NCBI GenBank assembly: GCA_037893225.1
Contig: JAZGUH010000261.1
Coordinates: 310,001 to 374,000, forward strand
Source: Hippasteria phrygiana
Taxonomy: Eukaryota; Echinodermata; Asteroidea; Valvatida; Goniasteridae
Direction of reading: 5' to 3'
DNA: 64,000 nucleotides
How positions within the stretch are numbered: position 1 is the stretch's first letter; each line of letters begins with the position of its first letter. Under the pieces are notes generated by a model. That model saw only the letters and a program-made list of their open reading frames with translations, made no database searches and was not told where the DNA came from. This document shows, piece by piece, positions 11,706 through 22,706 of the stretch. A program made the position numbers and the translations under genes.

Positions 11706-14700
11706 TCGCCAGCTTCAGAGCGTTAGAACTCGTGGAGAAAATTCAAACCTCGCAACAAATTTCTTCCCGTGAACTCTTTGTGCGTTCTCCCGTTTACTGC
11801 ATTGTGACTGCTTAACGTTTGCCAAATTTTCAGATGAACGCCCCTCCTTTCCCTGTTCATAATTAAATGGGATATTGACCAAATCCAGTAATGTTTACAC
11901 GTATGGGTAGCTTAGATCTAGCGCAACAATTTGAGACCATCGCCAGCTTCAGAGCGTTAGAACTCGTGGAGAAAATTCAAACCTCGCAACAAATTTCTTC
12001 CCGTGAACTTTGTGTGCGTTCTCCTGTTTACTGCATTGTGACTGCTTAACGTTTGCCAAATTTCCAGATGAACGCCCCTCCTTTCCCTGTTCATAATTGA
12101 ATGGGATATTGACCAAATCCAGTATGTTTTACACGTATAGGTAGCTTAGATCTAGCGCAACAATTTGAGACCATCGCCAGCTTCACAGCGTTAGAACTCT
12201 TCGAGAAAATTCAAACCTCGCAACAAATTTCTTCCCGTGAACTCTGTGTGCGTTCTCCCGTTTACTGCATTGTGACTGCTTAACGTTTGCCACATTTTCA
12301 GATGAACGCCCCTCCTTTCCCTGTTCATAATTGAATGGGATATTGACCAAATCCAGTATGTTTTACACGTATGGGTAGCTTAGATCTAGCGCAACAATTT
12401 GAGACCATCGCCAGCTTCAGAGCGTTAGAACTCGTGGAGAAAATTCAAACCTCGCAACAAATTTCTTCCCGTGAACTCTGTGTGCGTTCTCCCGTTTACT
12501 GCATTGTGGCTGCTTAACGTTTGCCAAATGTTCGGATGAACGCCCCTCCTTTCCATGTTCAAAATTGAATGGGATATTGACCAAATCCAGCAATTTTTAC
12601 ACGTAGGGTAGCTTAGATCTAGCGCAACAATTTGAGACCATCGCCAGCTTCAGAGCGTTAGAACTCGTGGAGAAAATTCAAACCTCGCAACAAATTTCTT
12701 CCCGTGAACTCTGTGTGCGTTCTCCCGTTTACTGCATTGTGACTGCTTAACATTTGCCAAATTTCCAGATGAACGCCCCTCCTTTCCCTGTTCATAATTG
12801 AATGGGATATTGACCAAATCCAGTATGTTTTACACGTATGGGTAGCTTAGATCTATCGCAACAATTTGAGACCATCGCCAGCTTCACAGCGTTAGAACTC
12901 TTCGAGAAAATTCAAACCTCGCAACAAATTTCTTTCCGTGAACTCTGTGTGCGTTCTCCGTTTACTGCATTGTGACTGCTTAACGTTTGCCACATTTCCA
13001 GATGAACGCCCCTCCTTTCCCTGTTCATAATTGAATGGGATATTGACCAAATCCAGTATGTTTTACACGTATGGGTAGCTTAGATCTAGCGCAACAATTT
13101 GAGACCATCGCCAGCTTCAGAGCGTTAGAACTCGTGGAAAAAATGCAAACCTCGCAACAAATTTCTTCCCGTGAACTTTGTGTGCGTTCTCCTGTTTACT
13201 GCATTGTGACTGCTTAACGTTTGCCAAATTTTCAGATGAACGCCCCTCCTTTCCCTGTTCATAATTGAATGGGATATTGACCAAATCCAGTATGTTTTAC
13301 ACGTATGGGTAGCTTAGATCTAGCGCAACAATTTGAGACCATCGCCAGCTTCACAGCGTTAGAACTCGTGGAGAAAATTTAAACCTCGCAACAAATTTCT
13401 TCCCGTGAACTCTGTGTGCGTTCTCCCGTTTACTGCATTGTGACTGCTTAACGTTTGCCACATTTTGCAGATGAACGCCCCTCCTTTCCCTGTTCATAAT
13501 TGAATGGGATATTGACCAAATCCAATATGTTTTACACGTATGGGTAGCTTAGATCTAGCGCAACAATTTGAGACCATCGCTAGCTTCAGAACGTTAGAAC
13601 TCGTGGAGAAAATTCAAACCTCGCAACAAATTTCTTCCCGTGACCTCTGTGTGCGTTCTCCCGTTTACTGCATTGTGACTGCTTAACATTTGCCAAATTT
13701 TCAGATGAACGCCCCTCCTTTCCCTGTTCATAATTGAATGGGATATTGACCAAATCCAGTATGTTTTACACGTATGGGTAGCTTAGATCTATCGCAACAA
13801 TTTGAGACCATCGCCAGCTTCAGAGCGTTAGAACTCGTGGAGAAAATTCAAACCTCGCAACAAATTTCTTCCCGTGAACTCTGTGTGCGTTCTCCCGTTT
13901 ACTGCATTGTGACTGCTTAACGTTTGCCAAATTTTCAGATGAACGCCCCTCCTTTCCCTGTTCATAATTGAATGGGATATTGACCAAATCCAGTATGTTT
14001 TACACGTATGGGTAGCTTAGATCTAGCGCAACAATTTGAGACCATCGCCAGCTTCAGAGCGTTAGAACTCGTGGAGAAAATTCAAACCTCGCAACAAATT
14101 TCTTCCCGTGAACTCTTTGTGCGTTCTCCCATTTACTGCATTGTGACTGCTTAACGTTTGCCAAATTTTCAGATGAACGCCCCTCCTTTCCCTGTTCATA
14201 ATTGAATGGGATATTGACCAAATCCAGTATGTTTTACACGTATGGGTAGCTTAGATCTAGCGCAACAATTTGAGACCATCGCCAGCTTCAGAGCCTTAGA
14301 ACTCGTGGAGAAAATTCAAACCTCGCAACAAATTTCTTCCCGTGAACTCTTTGTGCGTTCTCCCGTTTACTGCATTGTGGCTGCTTAACGTTTGCCAAAT
14401 GTTCGGATGAACGCCCCTCCTTTCCATGTTCAAAATTGAATGGGATATTAACCAAATCCAGTAATTTTTACACGTAGGGGTAGCTTAGATCTAGCGCAAC
14501 AATTTGAGACCATCGCCAGCTTCAGAGCGTTAGAACTCGTGGAGAAAATTCAAACCTCGCAACAAATTTCTTCCCGTGAACTCTGTGTGCGTTCTCCTGT
14601 TTACTGCATTGTGACTGCTTAACGTTTGCCAAATTTTCAGATGAACGCCCCTCCTTTCCCTGTTCATAATTGAATGGGATATTGACCAAATCCAGTATGT

Positions 14701-14980
14701 TTTACACGTATGGGTAGCTTAGATCTAGCGCAACAATTTGAGACCATCGCTAGCTTCAGAACGTTAGAACTCGTGGAGAAAATTCAAACCTCGCAACAAA
14801 TTTCTTCCCGTGAACTCTGTGTGCGTTCTCCCGTTTACTGCATTGTGACTGCTTAACATTTGCCAAATTTCCAGATGAACGCCCCTCCTTTCCCTGTTCA
14901 TAATTGAATGGGATATTGACCAAATCCTGTATGTTTTACACGTATGGGTAGCTTAGATCTATCGCAACAATTTGAGACCA
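11706..14980 (+). repeat. Core block copy 2 (14 monomers)
   Basis: Same subtype order as 2342-5616: K 11706, I 11940, L 12174, N 12408, O 12641, P 12875, Q 13108, R 13342, S 13577, T 13811, U 14045, V 14279, W 14513, X 14747. T reads ctcgtgg here against ctagtgg at 4447. W reads aaattttcag here against aaatttccag in the other two copies. Confidence 0.9.
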
Positions 14981-15918
14981 TCGCCAGCTTCACAGCGTTA
15001 GAACTCTTCGAGAAAATTCAAACCTCGCAACAAATTTCTTTCCGTGAACTCTGTGTGCGTTCTCCCGTTTACTGCATTGTGACTGCTTAACGTTTGCCAC
15101 ATTTCCAGATGAACGCCCCTCCTTTCCCTGTTCATAATTGAATGGGATATTGACCAAATCCAGTAATGTTTTACACGTATGGGTAGCTTAGATCTAGCGC
15201 AACAATTTGAGACCATCGCCAGCTTCAGAGCGTTAGAACTCGTGGAAAAAATGCAAACCTCGCAACAAATTTCTTCCCGTGAACTTTGTGTGCGTTCTCC
15301 TGTTTACTGCATTGTGACTGCTTAACGTTTGCCAAATTTCCAAATGAACGCCCCTCCTTTCCCTGTTCATAATTGAATGGGATATTGACCAAATCCAGTA
15401 TGTTTTACACGTATGGGTAGCTTAGATCTATCGCAACAATTTGAGACCATCGCCAGCTTCACAGCGTTAGAACTCTTCGAGAAAATTCAAACCTCGCAAC
15501 AAATTTCTTTCCGTGAACTCTGTGTGCGTTCTCCCGTTTACTGCATTGTGACTGCTTAACGTTTGCCACATTTCCAGATGAACGCCCCTCCTTTCCCTGT
15601 TCATAATTGAATGGGATATTGACCAAATCCAGTAATGTTTTACACGTATGGGTAGCTTAGATCTAGCGCAACAATTTGAGACCATCGCCAGCTTCAGAGC
15701 GTTAGAACTCGTGGAAAAAATGCAAACCTCGCAACAAATTTCTTCCCGTGAACTTTGTGTGCGTTCTCCTGTTTACTGCATTGTGACTGCTTAACGTTTG
15801 CCAAATTTCCAAATGAACGCCCCTCCTTTCCCTGTTCATAATTGAATGGGATATTGACCAAATCCAGTATGTTTTACACGTATGGGTAGCTTAGATCTAG
15901 CGCAACAATTTGAGACCA
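14981..15918 (+). repeat. Y-Z dimer duplicate, second long-repeat copy
   Basis: Counterpart of 5617-6554 at +9,364 bp. Y monomers start at 14981 and 15450, Z monomers at 15216 and 15685. The first Z ends atctatcgc and the second atctagcgc, as in copy a, so the dimer duplication predates the long duplication. Confidence 0.9.
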
Positions 15919-16621
15919 TCGCCAGCTTCACAGCGTTAGAACTCGTGGAGAAAATTCAAACCTCGCAACAAATTTCTTCCTGTGAACTCTGTGTGCGTTC
16001 TCCCGTTTACTGCATTGTGACTGCTTAACGTTTGCCACATTTTGCAGATGAACGCCCCTCCTTTCCCTGTTCATAATTGAATGGGATATTGACCAAATCC
16101 AATATGTTTTACACGTATGGGTAGCTTAGATCTAGCGCAACAATTTGAGACCATCGCTAGCTTCAGAACGTTAGAACTCGTGGAGAAAATTCAAACCTTG
16201 CAACAAATTTCTTCCCGTGAACTCTGTGTGCGTTCTCCCGTTTACTGCATTGTGACTGCTTAACATTTGCCAAATTTTCAGATGAACGCCCCTCCTTTCC
16301 CTGTTCATAATTGAATGGGATATTGACCAAATCCAGTATGTTTTACACGTATGGGTAGCTTAGATCTATCGCAACAATTTGAGACCATCGCCAGCTTCAC
16401 AGCGTTAGAACTCTTCGAGAAAATTCAAACCTCGCAACAAATTTCTTCCCGTGAACTCTGTGTGCGTTCTCCCGTTTACTGCATTGTGACTGCTTAACGT
16501 TTGCCACATTGTCAGATGAACGCCCCTCCTTTCCCTGTTCATAATTAAATGGGATATTGACCAAATCCAGTATGTTTTACACGTATGGGTAGCTTAGATC
16601 TAGCGCAACAATTTGAGACCA
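15919..16621 (+). repeat. R'-S'-AA trimer, second long-repeat copy
   Basis: Counterpart of 6555-7257: R' 15919 (tcctgtgaac), S' 16154 (ccttgcaac), AA 16388 (ccacattgtcag, attaaatggg). It is followed by the cassette at 16622. Confidence 0.88.
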
Positions 16622-18962
16622 TCGCCAGCTTCACAGCGTTAGAACTCGTGGAGAAAATTCAAACCTCGCAACAAATTTCTTCCCGTGAACTCTGTGTGCG
16701 TTTTCCCGTTTACTGCATTGTGACTGCTTAACGTTTGCCACATTTTGCAGATGAACGCCCCTCCTTTCCCTATTCATAATTGAATGGGATATTGACCAAA
16801 TCCAGTATGTTTTACACGTATGGGTAGCTTAGATCTAGCGCAACAATTTGAGACCATCGCTAGCTTCTGAACGTTAGAACTCGTGGAGAAAATTCAAACT
16901 TCGCAACGAATTTCTTCCCGTGAACTCTGTGTGCGTTCTCCCGTTTACTGCATTGTGACTGCTTAACATTTGCCAAATTTTCAGATGAACGCCCCTCCTT
17001 TCCCTGTTCATAATTGAATGGGATATTGACCAAATCCAGTATGTTTTACACGTATGGGTAGCTTAGATCTATCGCAACAATTTGAGACCATCGCCAGCTT
17101 CACAGCGTTAGAACTCTTCGAGAAAATTCAAACCTTGCAACAAATTTCTTCCCGTGAACTCTGTGTGCGTTCTCCCGTTTACTGCATTGTGACTGCTTAA
17201 CGTTTGCCACATTTTCAGATGAACGCCCCTCCTTTCCCTGTTCATAATTGAATGGGATATTGACCAAATCCAGTATGTTTTACACGTATGGGTAGCTTAG
17301 ATCTAGCGCAACAATTTGAGACCATCGCCAGCTTCAGAGCGTTAGAACTCGTAGAGAAAATTCAAACCTCGCAACAAATTTCTTCCCGTGAACTCTGTGT
17401 GCGTTCTCCCGTTTACTGCATTGTGACTGCTTAACGTTTGCCAAATTTTCAGATGAACGCCCCTCCTTTCCCTGTTCATAATTGAATGGGATAATGACCA
17501 AATCCAGTATGTTTTACACGTATGGGTAGCTTAGATCTAGCGCAACAATTTGAGACCATCGCCAGCTTCAGAGCGTTAGAACTCTTCGAGAAAATTCAAA
17601 CCTTGCAACAAATTTCTTCCCGTGAACTCTGTGTGCGTTCTCCCGTTTACTGCATTGTGACTGCTTAACGTTTGCCAAATTTTCAGATGAACGCCCCTCC
17701 TTTCCCTGTTCATAATTGAATGGGATATTGACCAAATCCAGTATGTCTTACACGTATGGGTAGCTTAGATCTAGCGCAACAATTTGAGACTATCGCCAGC
17801 TTCAGAGCCTTAGAACTCGTGGAGAAAATTCGAACCTCGCAACACATTTCTTCCCGTGAACTCTTTGTGGGTTCTCCCGTTTACTGCATTGTGACTGCTT
17901 AACGTTTGCCAAATTTTCAGATGAACGCCCCTCCTTTCCCTGTTCATAATTGAATGGGATATTGACCAAATCCAGTATGTTTTACACGTATGAGTAGCTT
18001 AGATCTAGCGCAACAATTTGAGACCATCGCCAGCTTCAGAGCGTTAGAACTCGTGGAGAAAATTCAAACCTCGCAACAAATTTCTTCCCGTCAACTCTGT
18101 GTGCGTTCTCCCGTTTACTGCATTGTGACTGCTTAACGTTTGCCAAATTTTCAGATGAACGCCCCTCCTTTCCCTGTTCATAATTGAATGGGATAATGAC
18201 CAAATCCAGTATGTTTTACACGTATGGGTAGCTTAGATCTAGCGCAACAAGTTGAGACCATCGCCAGCTTCAGAGCGTTAGAACTCGTGGAGAAAATTCA
18301 AACCTCGCAACAAATTTCTTCCCGTGAACTCTGTGTGCGTTCTCCCGTTTACTGCATTGTGACTGCTTAACGTTTGCCAAATTTTCAGATGAACGCCCCT
18401 CCTTTCCCTGTTCATAATTAAATGGGATATTGACCAAATCCAGTAATGTTTACACGTATGGGTAGCTTAGATCTAGCGCAGCAATTTGAGACCATCGCCA
18501 GCTTCAGAGCGTTAGAACTCGTGGAGAAAATTCAAACCTCGCAACAAATTTCTTCCCGTGAACTTTGTGTGCGTTCTCCTGTTTACTGCATTGTGACTGC
18601 TTAACGTTTGCCAAATTTCCAGATGAACGCCCCTCCTTTCCCTGTTCATAATTGAATGGGATATTGACCAAATCCAGTATGTTTTACACGTATAGGTAGC
18701 TTAGATCTAGCGCAACAATTTGAGACCATCGCCAGCTTCACAGCGTTAGAACTCTTCCAGAAAATTCAAACCTCGCAACAAATGTCTTCCCGTGAACTCT
18801 GTGTGCGTTCTCCCGTTTACTGCATTGTGACTGCTTAACGTTTGCCACGTTTTCAGATGAACGCCCCTCCTTTCCCTGTTCATAATTGAATGGGATATTG
18901 ACCAAATCCAGTATGTTTTACACGTATGGGTAGCTTAGATCTAGCGCAACAATTTGAGACCA
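16622..18962 (+). repeat. Cassette copy 4 (10 monomers, 2,341 bp)
   Basis: C 16622, D 16857, E 17091, F 17325, G 17559, A 17793, the gtcaactct monomer 18027, H 18261, I 18495, J 18729. It matches cassette copy 2, except for a substitution at 16900 (aaacttcgc). It is followed directly by K at 18963 instead of another cassette, so here the cassette is single. Confidence 0.9.
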
Positions 18963-21900
18963 TCGCCAGCTTCAGAGCGTTAGAACTCGTGGAGAAAATT
19001 CAAACCTCGCAACAAATTTCTTCCCGTGAACTCTTTGTGCGTTCTCCCGTTTACTGCATTGTGACTGCTTAACGTTTGCCAAATTTGCAGATGAACGCCC
19101 CTCCTTTCCCTGTTCATAATTAAATGGGATATTGACCAAATCCAGTAATGTTTACACGTATGGGTAGCTTAGATCTAGCGCAACAATTTGAGACCATCGC
19201 CAGCTTCAGAGCGTTAGAACTCGTGGAGAAAATTCAAACCTCGCAACAAATTTCTTCCCGTGAACTTTGTGTGCGTTCTCCTGTTTACTGCATTGTGACT
19301 GCTTAACGTTTGCCAAATTTCCAGATGAACGCCCCTCCTTTCCCTGTTCATAATTGAATGGGATATTGACCAAATCCAGTATGTTTTACACGTATAGGTA
19401 GCTTAGATCTAGCGCAACAATTTGAGACCATCGCCAGCTTCACAGCGTTAGAACTCTTCGAGAAAATTCAAACCTCGCAACAAATTTCTTCCCGTGAACT
19501 CTGTGTGCGTTCTCCCGTTTACTGCATTGTGACTGCTTAACGTTTGCCACATTTTCAGATGAACGCCCCTCCTTTCCCTGTTCATAATTGAATGGGATAT
19601 TGACCAAATCCAGTATGTTTTACACGTATGGGTAGCTTAGATCTAGCGCAACAATTTGAGACCATCGCCAGCTTCAGAGCGTTAGAACTCGTGGAGAAAA
19701 TTCAAACCTCGCAACAAATTTCTTCCCGTGAACTCTGTGTGCGTTCTCCCGTTTACTGCATTGTGGCTGCTTAACGTTTGCCAAATGTTCGGATGAACGC
19801 CCCTCCTTTCCATGTTCAAAATTGAATGGGATATTGACCAAATCCAGCAATTTTTACACGTAGGGTAGCTTAGATCTAGCGCAACAATTTGAGACCATCG
19901 CCAGCTTCAGAGCGTTAGAACTCGTGGAGAAAATTCAAACCTCGCAACAAATTTCTTCCCGTGAACTCTGTGTGCGTTCTCCCGTTTACTGCATTGTGAC
20001 TGCTTAACATTTGCCAAATTTCCAGATGAACGCCCCTCCTTTCCCTGTTCATAATTGAATGGGATATTGACCAAATCCAGTATGTTTTACACGTATGGGT
20101 AGCTTAGATCTATCGCAACAATTTGAGACCATCGCCAGCTTCACAGCGTTAGAACTCTTCGAGAAAATTCAAACCTCGCAACAAATTTCTTTCCGTGAAC
20201 TCTGTGTGCGTTCTCCGTTTACTGCATTGTGACTGCTTAACGTTTGCCACATTTCCAGATGAACGCCCCTCCTTTCCCTGTTCATAATTGAATGGGATAT
20301 TGACCAAATCCAGTATGTTTTACACGTATGGGTAGCTTAGATCTAGCGCAACAATTTGAGACCATCGCCAGCTTCAGAGCGTTAGAACTCGTGGAAAAAA
20401 TGCAAACCTCGCAACAAATTTCTTCCCGTGAACTTTGTGTGCGTTCTCCTGTTTACTGCATTGTGACTGCTTAACGTTTGCCAAATTTTCAGATGAACGC
20501 CCCTCCTTTCCCTGTTCATAATTGAATGGGATATTGACCAAATCCAGTATGTTTTACACGTATGGGTAGCTTAGATCTAGCGCAACAATTTGAGACCATC
20601 GCCAGCTTCACAGCGTTAGAACTCGTGGAGAAAATTTAAACCTCGCAACAAATTTCTTCCCGTGAACTCTGTGTGCGTTCTCCCGTTTACTGCATTGTGA
20701 CTGCTTAACGTTTGCCACATTTTGCAGATGAACGCCCCTCCTTTCCCTGTTCATAATTGAATGGGATATTGACCAAATCCAATATGTTTTACACGTATGG
20801 GTAGCTTAGATCTAGCGCAACAATTTGAGACCATCGCTAGCTTCAGAACGTTAGAACTCGTGGAGAAAATTCAAACCTCGCAACAAATTTCTTCCCGTGA
20901 CCTCTGTGTGCGTTCTCCCGTTTACTGCATTGTGACTGCTTAACATTTGCCAAATTTTCAGATGAACGCCCCTCCTTTCCCTGTTCATAATTGAATAGGA
21001 TATTGACCAAATCCAGTATGTTTTACACGTATGGGTAGCTTAGATCTATCGCAACAATTTGAGACCATCGCCAGCTTCACAGCGTTAGAACTCTTCGAGA
21101 AAATTCAAACCTCGCAACAAATTTCTTCCCGTGAACTCTGTGTGCGTTCTCCCGTTTACTGCATTGTGACTGCTTAACGTTTCCCACATTTTCAGATGAA
21201 CGCCCCTCCTTTCCCTGTTCATAATTGAATGGGATATTGACCAAATCCAGTATGTTTTACACGTATGGGTAGCTTAGATCTATCGCAACAATTTGAGACC
21301 ATCGCCAGCTTCAGAGCGTTAGAACTCGTGGAGAAAATTCAAACCTCGCAACAAATTTCTTCCCGTGAACTCTGTGTGCGTTCTCCCGTTTACTGCATTG
21401 TGACTGCTTAACGTTTGCCAAATTTTCAGATGAACGCCCCTCCTTTCCCTGTTCATAATTGAATGGGATATTGACCAAATCCAGTATGTTTTACACGTAT
21501 GGGTAGCTTAGATCTAGCGCAACAATTTGAGACCATCGCCAGCTTCAGAGCGTTAGAACTCGTGGAGAAAATTCAAACCTCGCAACAAATTTCTTCCCGT
21601 GAACTCTTTGTGCGTTCTCCCATTTACTGCATTGTGACTGCTTAACGTTTGCCAAATTTTCAGATGAACGCCCCTCCTTTCCCTGTTCATAATTGAATGG
21701 GATATTGACCAAATCCAGTATGTTTTACACGTATGGGTAGCTTAGATCTAGCGCAACAATTTGAGACCATCGCCAGCTTCAGAGCCTTAGAACTCGTGGA
21801 GAAAATTCAAACCTCGCAACAAATTTCTTCCCGTGAACTCTTTGTGCGTTCTCCCGTTTACTGCATTGTGGCTGCTTAACGTTTGCCAAATGTTCGGATG

Positions 21901-22706
21901 AACGCCCCTCCTTTCCATGTTCAAAATTGAATGGGATATTAACCAAATCCAGTAATTTTTACACGTAGGGGTAGCTTAGATCTAGCGCAACAATTTGAGA
22001 CCATCGCCAGCTTCAGAGCGTTAGAACTCGTGGAGAAAATTCAAACCTCGCAACAAATTTCTTCCCGTGAACTCTGTGTGCGTTCTCCTGTTTACTGCAT
22101 TGTGACTGCTTAACGTTTGCCAAATTTCCAGATGAACGCCCCTCCTTTCCCTGTTCATAATTGAATGGGATATTGACCAAATCCAGTATGTTTTACACGT
22201 ATGGGTAGCTTAGATCTAGCGCAACAATTTGAGACCATCGCTAGCTTCAGAACGTTAGAACTCGTGGAGAAAATTCAAACCTCGCAACAAATTTCTTCCC
22301 GTGAACTCTGTGTGCGTTCTCCCGTTTACTGCATTGTGACTGCTTAACATTTGCCAAATTTCCAGATGAACGCCCCTCCTTTCCCTGTTCATAATTGAAT
22401 GGGATATTGACCAAATCCTGTATGTTTTACACGTATGGGTAGCTTAGATCTATCGCAACAATTTGAGACCATCGCCAGCTTCACAGCGTTAGAACTCTTC
22501 GAGAAAATTCAAACCTCGCAACAAATTTCTTTCCGTGAACTCTGTGTGCGTTCTCCCGTTTACTGCATTGTGACTGCTTAACGTTTGCCACATTTCCAGA
22601 TGAACGCCCCTCCTTTCCCTGTTCATAATTGAATGGGATATTGACCAAATCCAGTAATGTTTTACACGTATGGGTAGCTTAGATCTAGCGCAACAATTTG
22701 AGACCA
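18963..22706 (+). repeat. Long repeat copy c, partial (16 monomers, 3,744 bp)
   Basis: Resumes the core block: K 18963 (private aaatttgcag), I 19197, L 19431, N 19665, O 19898, P 20132, Q 20365, R 20599, S 20834, an added monomer 21068, T 21302, U 21536, V 21770, W 22004, X 22238, Y 22472. It tracks copy b at +7,257 bp up to S and at +7,491 bp after the added monomer. The order is lost after Y, where domain II begins. Confidence 0.9.
21068..21301 (+). repeat. Extra monomer in copy c
   Basis: This monomer sits between S and T, where copies a and b have nothing. It has cacagcg, cttcg, a private gtttcccaca and ccacattttcag, and ends atctatcgc. It shifts the copy b to copy c offset from 7,257 to 7,491 bp. 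In subtype it resembles L or AA monomers, so it may remain from a longer ancestral order or be a single-monomer gain. Confidence 0.8.

Larger units (their letters stand above)
11004..18962 (+). repeat. Long repeat copy b (about 7.96 kb, 34 monomers)
   Basis: Matches 1640-9598 monomer for monomer at +9,364 bp, including rare markers: the one-base-short ctccgttt monomer (12875), aaatttaaacc (13342), the paired 235-bp Y monomers (14981, 15450), caacgaatt (16857) and gtcaactct (18027). Very high identity over 8 kb implies recent duplication or ongoing homogenisation. An assembly duplication has to be excluded with long reads. Confidence 0.92.
963..22511 (+). promoter_or_regulatory. 26 heat-shock-element-like sites in domain I monomers
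   Basis: At monomer positions 26-40 some subtypes read cTTCgaGAAaaTTCa (or cTTCcaGAAaaTTCa in J), a perfect match to the three-unit heat shock element nTTCnnGAAnnTTCn bound by HSF. The 15-bp sites start at 963, 1431, 2133, 2835, 3536, 5642, 6111, 7049, 7752, 8220, 9390, 10093, 10561, 11497, 12199, 12900, 15006, 15475, 16413, 17116, 17584, 18754, 19456, 20157, 21093 and 22497. Neighbouring ctcgtgg monomers mostly keep only the GAAaaTTC pair. The sequence match is certain. Binding is inference. Confidence 0.5.
1..22706 (+). repeat. Domain I: array of a 40-monomer, 9,364-bp higher-order repeat
   Basis: Ninety-seven monomers belong to subtypes that recur in fixed order. Rare markers repeat at an offset of 9,364 bp (40 x 234 + 4): the monomer with cgaacc and tttgtggg at 8429 and 17793; the gtcaactct monomer at 8663 and 18027; the cttcc plus aaatgtcttcc monomer at 9365 and 18729. 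The extra 4 bp come from 235- and 233-bp monomers inside the unit. Domain III markers (cccgatt, caagtaa, tatatgtag, agatatag) are absent. The right edge is the chimeric monomer at 22707. Confidence 0.93.
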
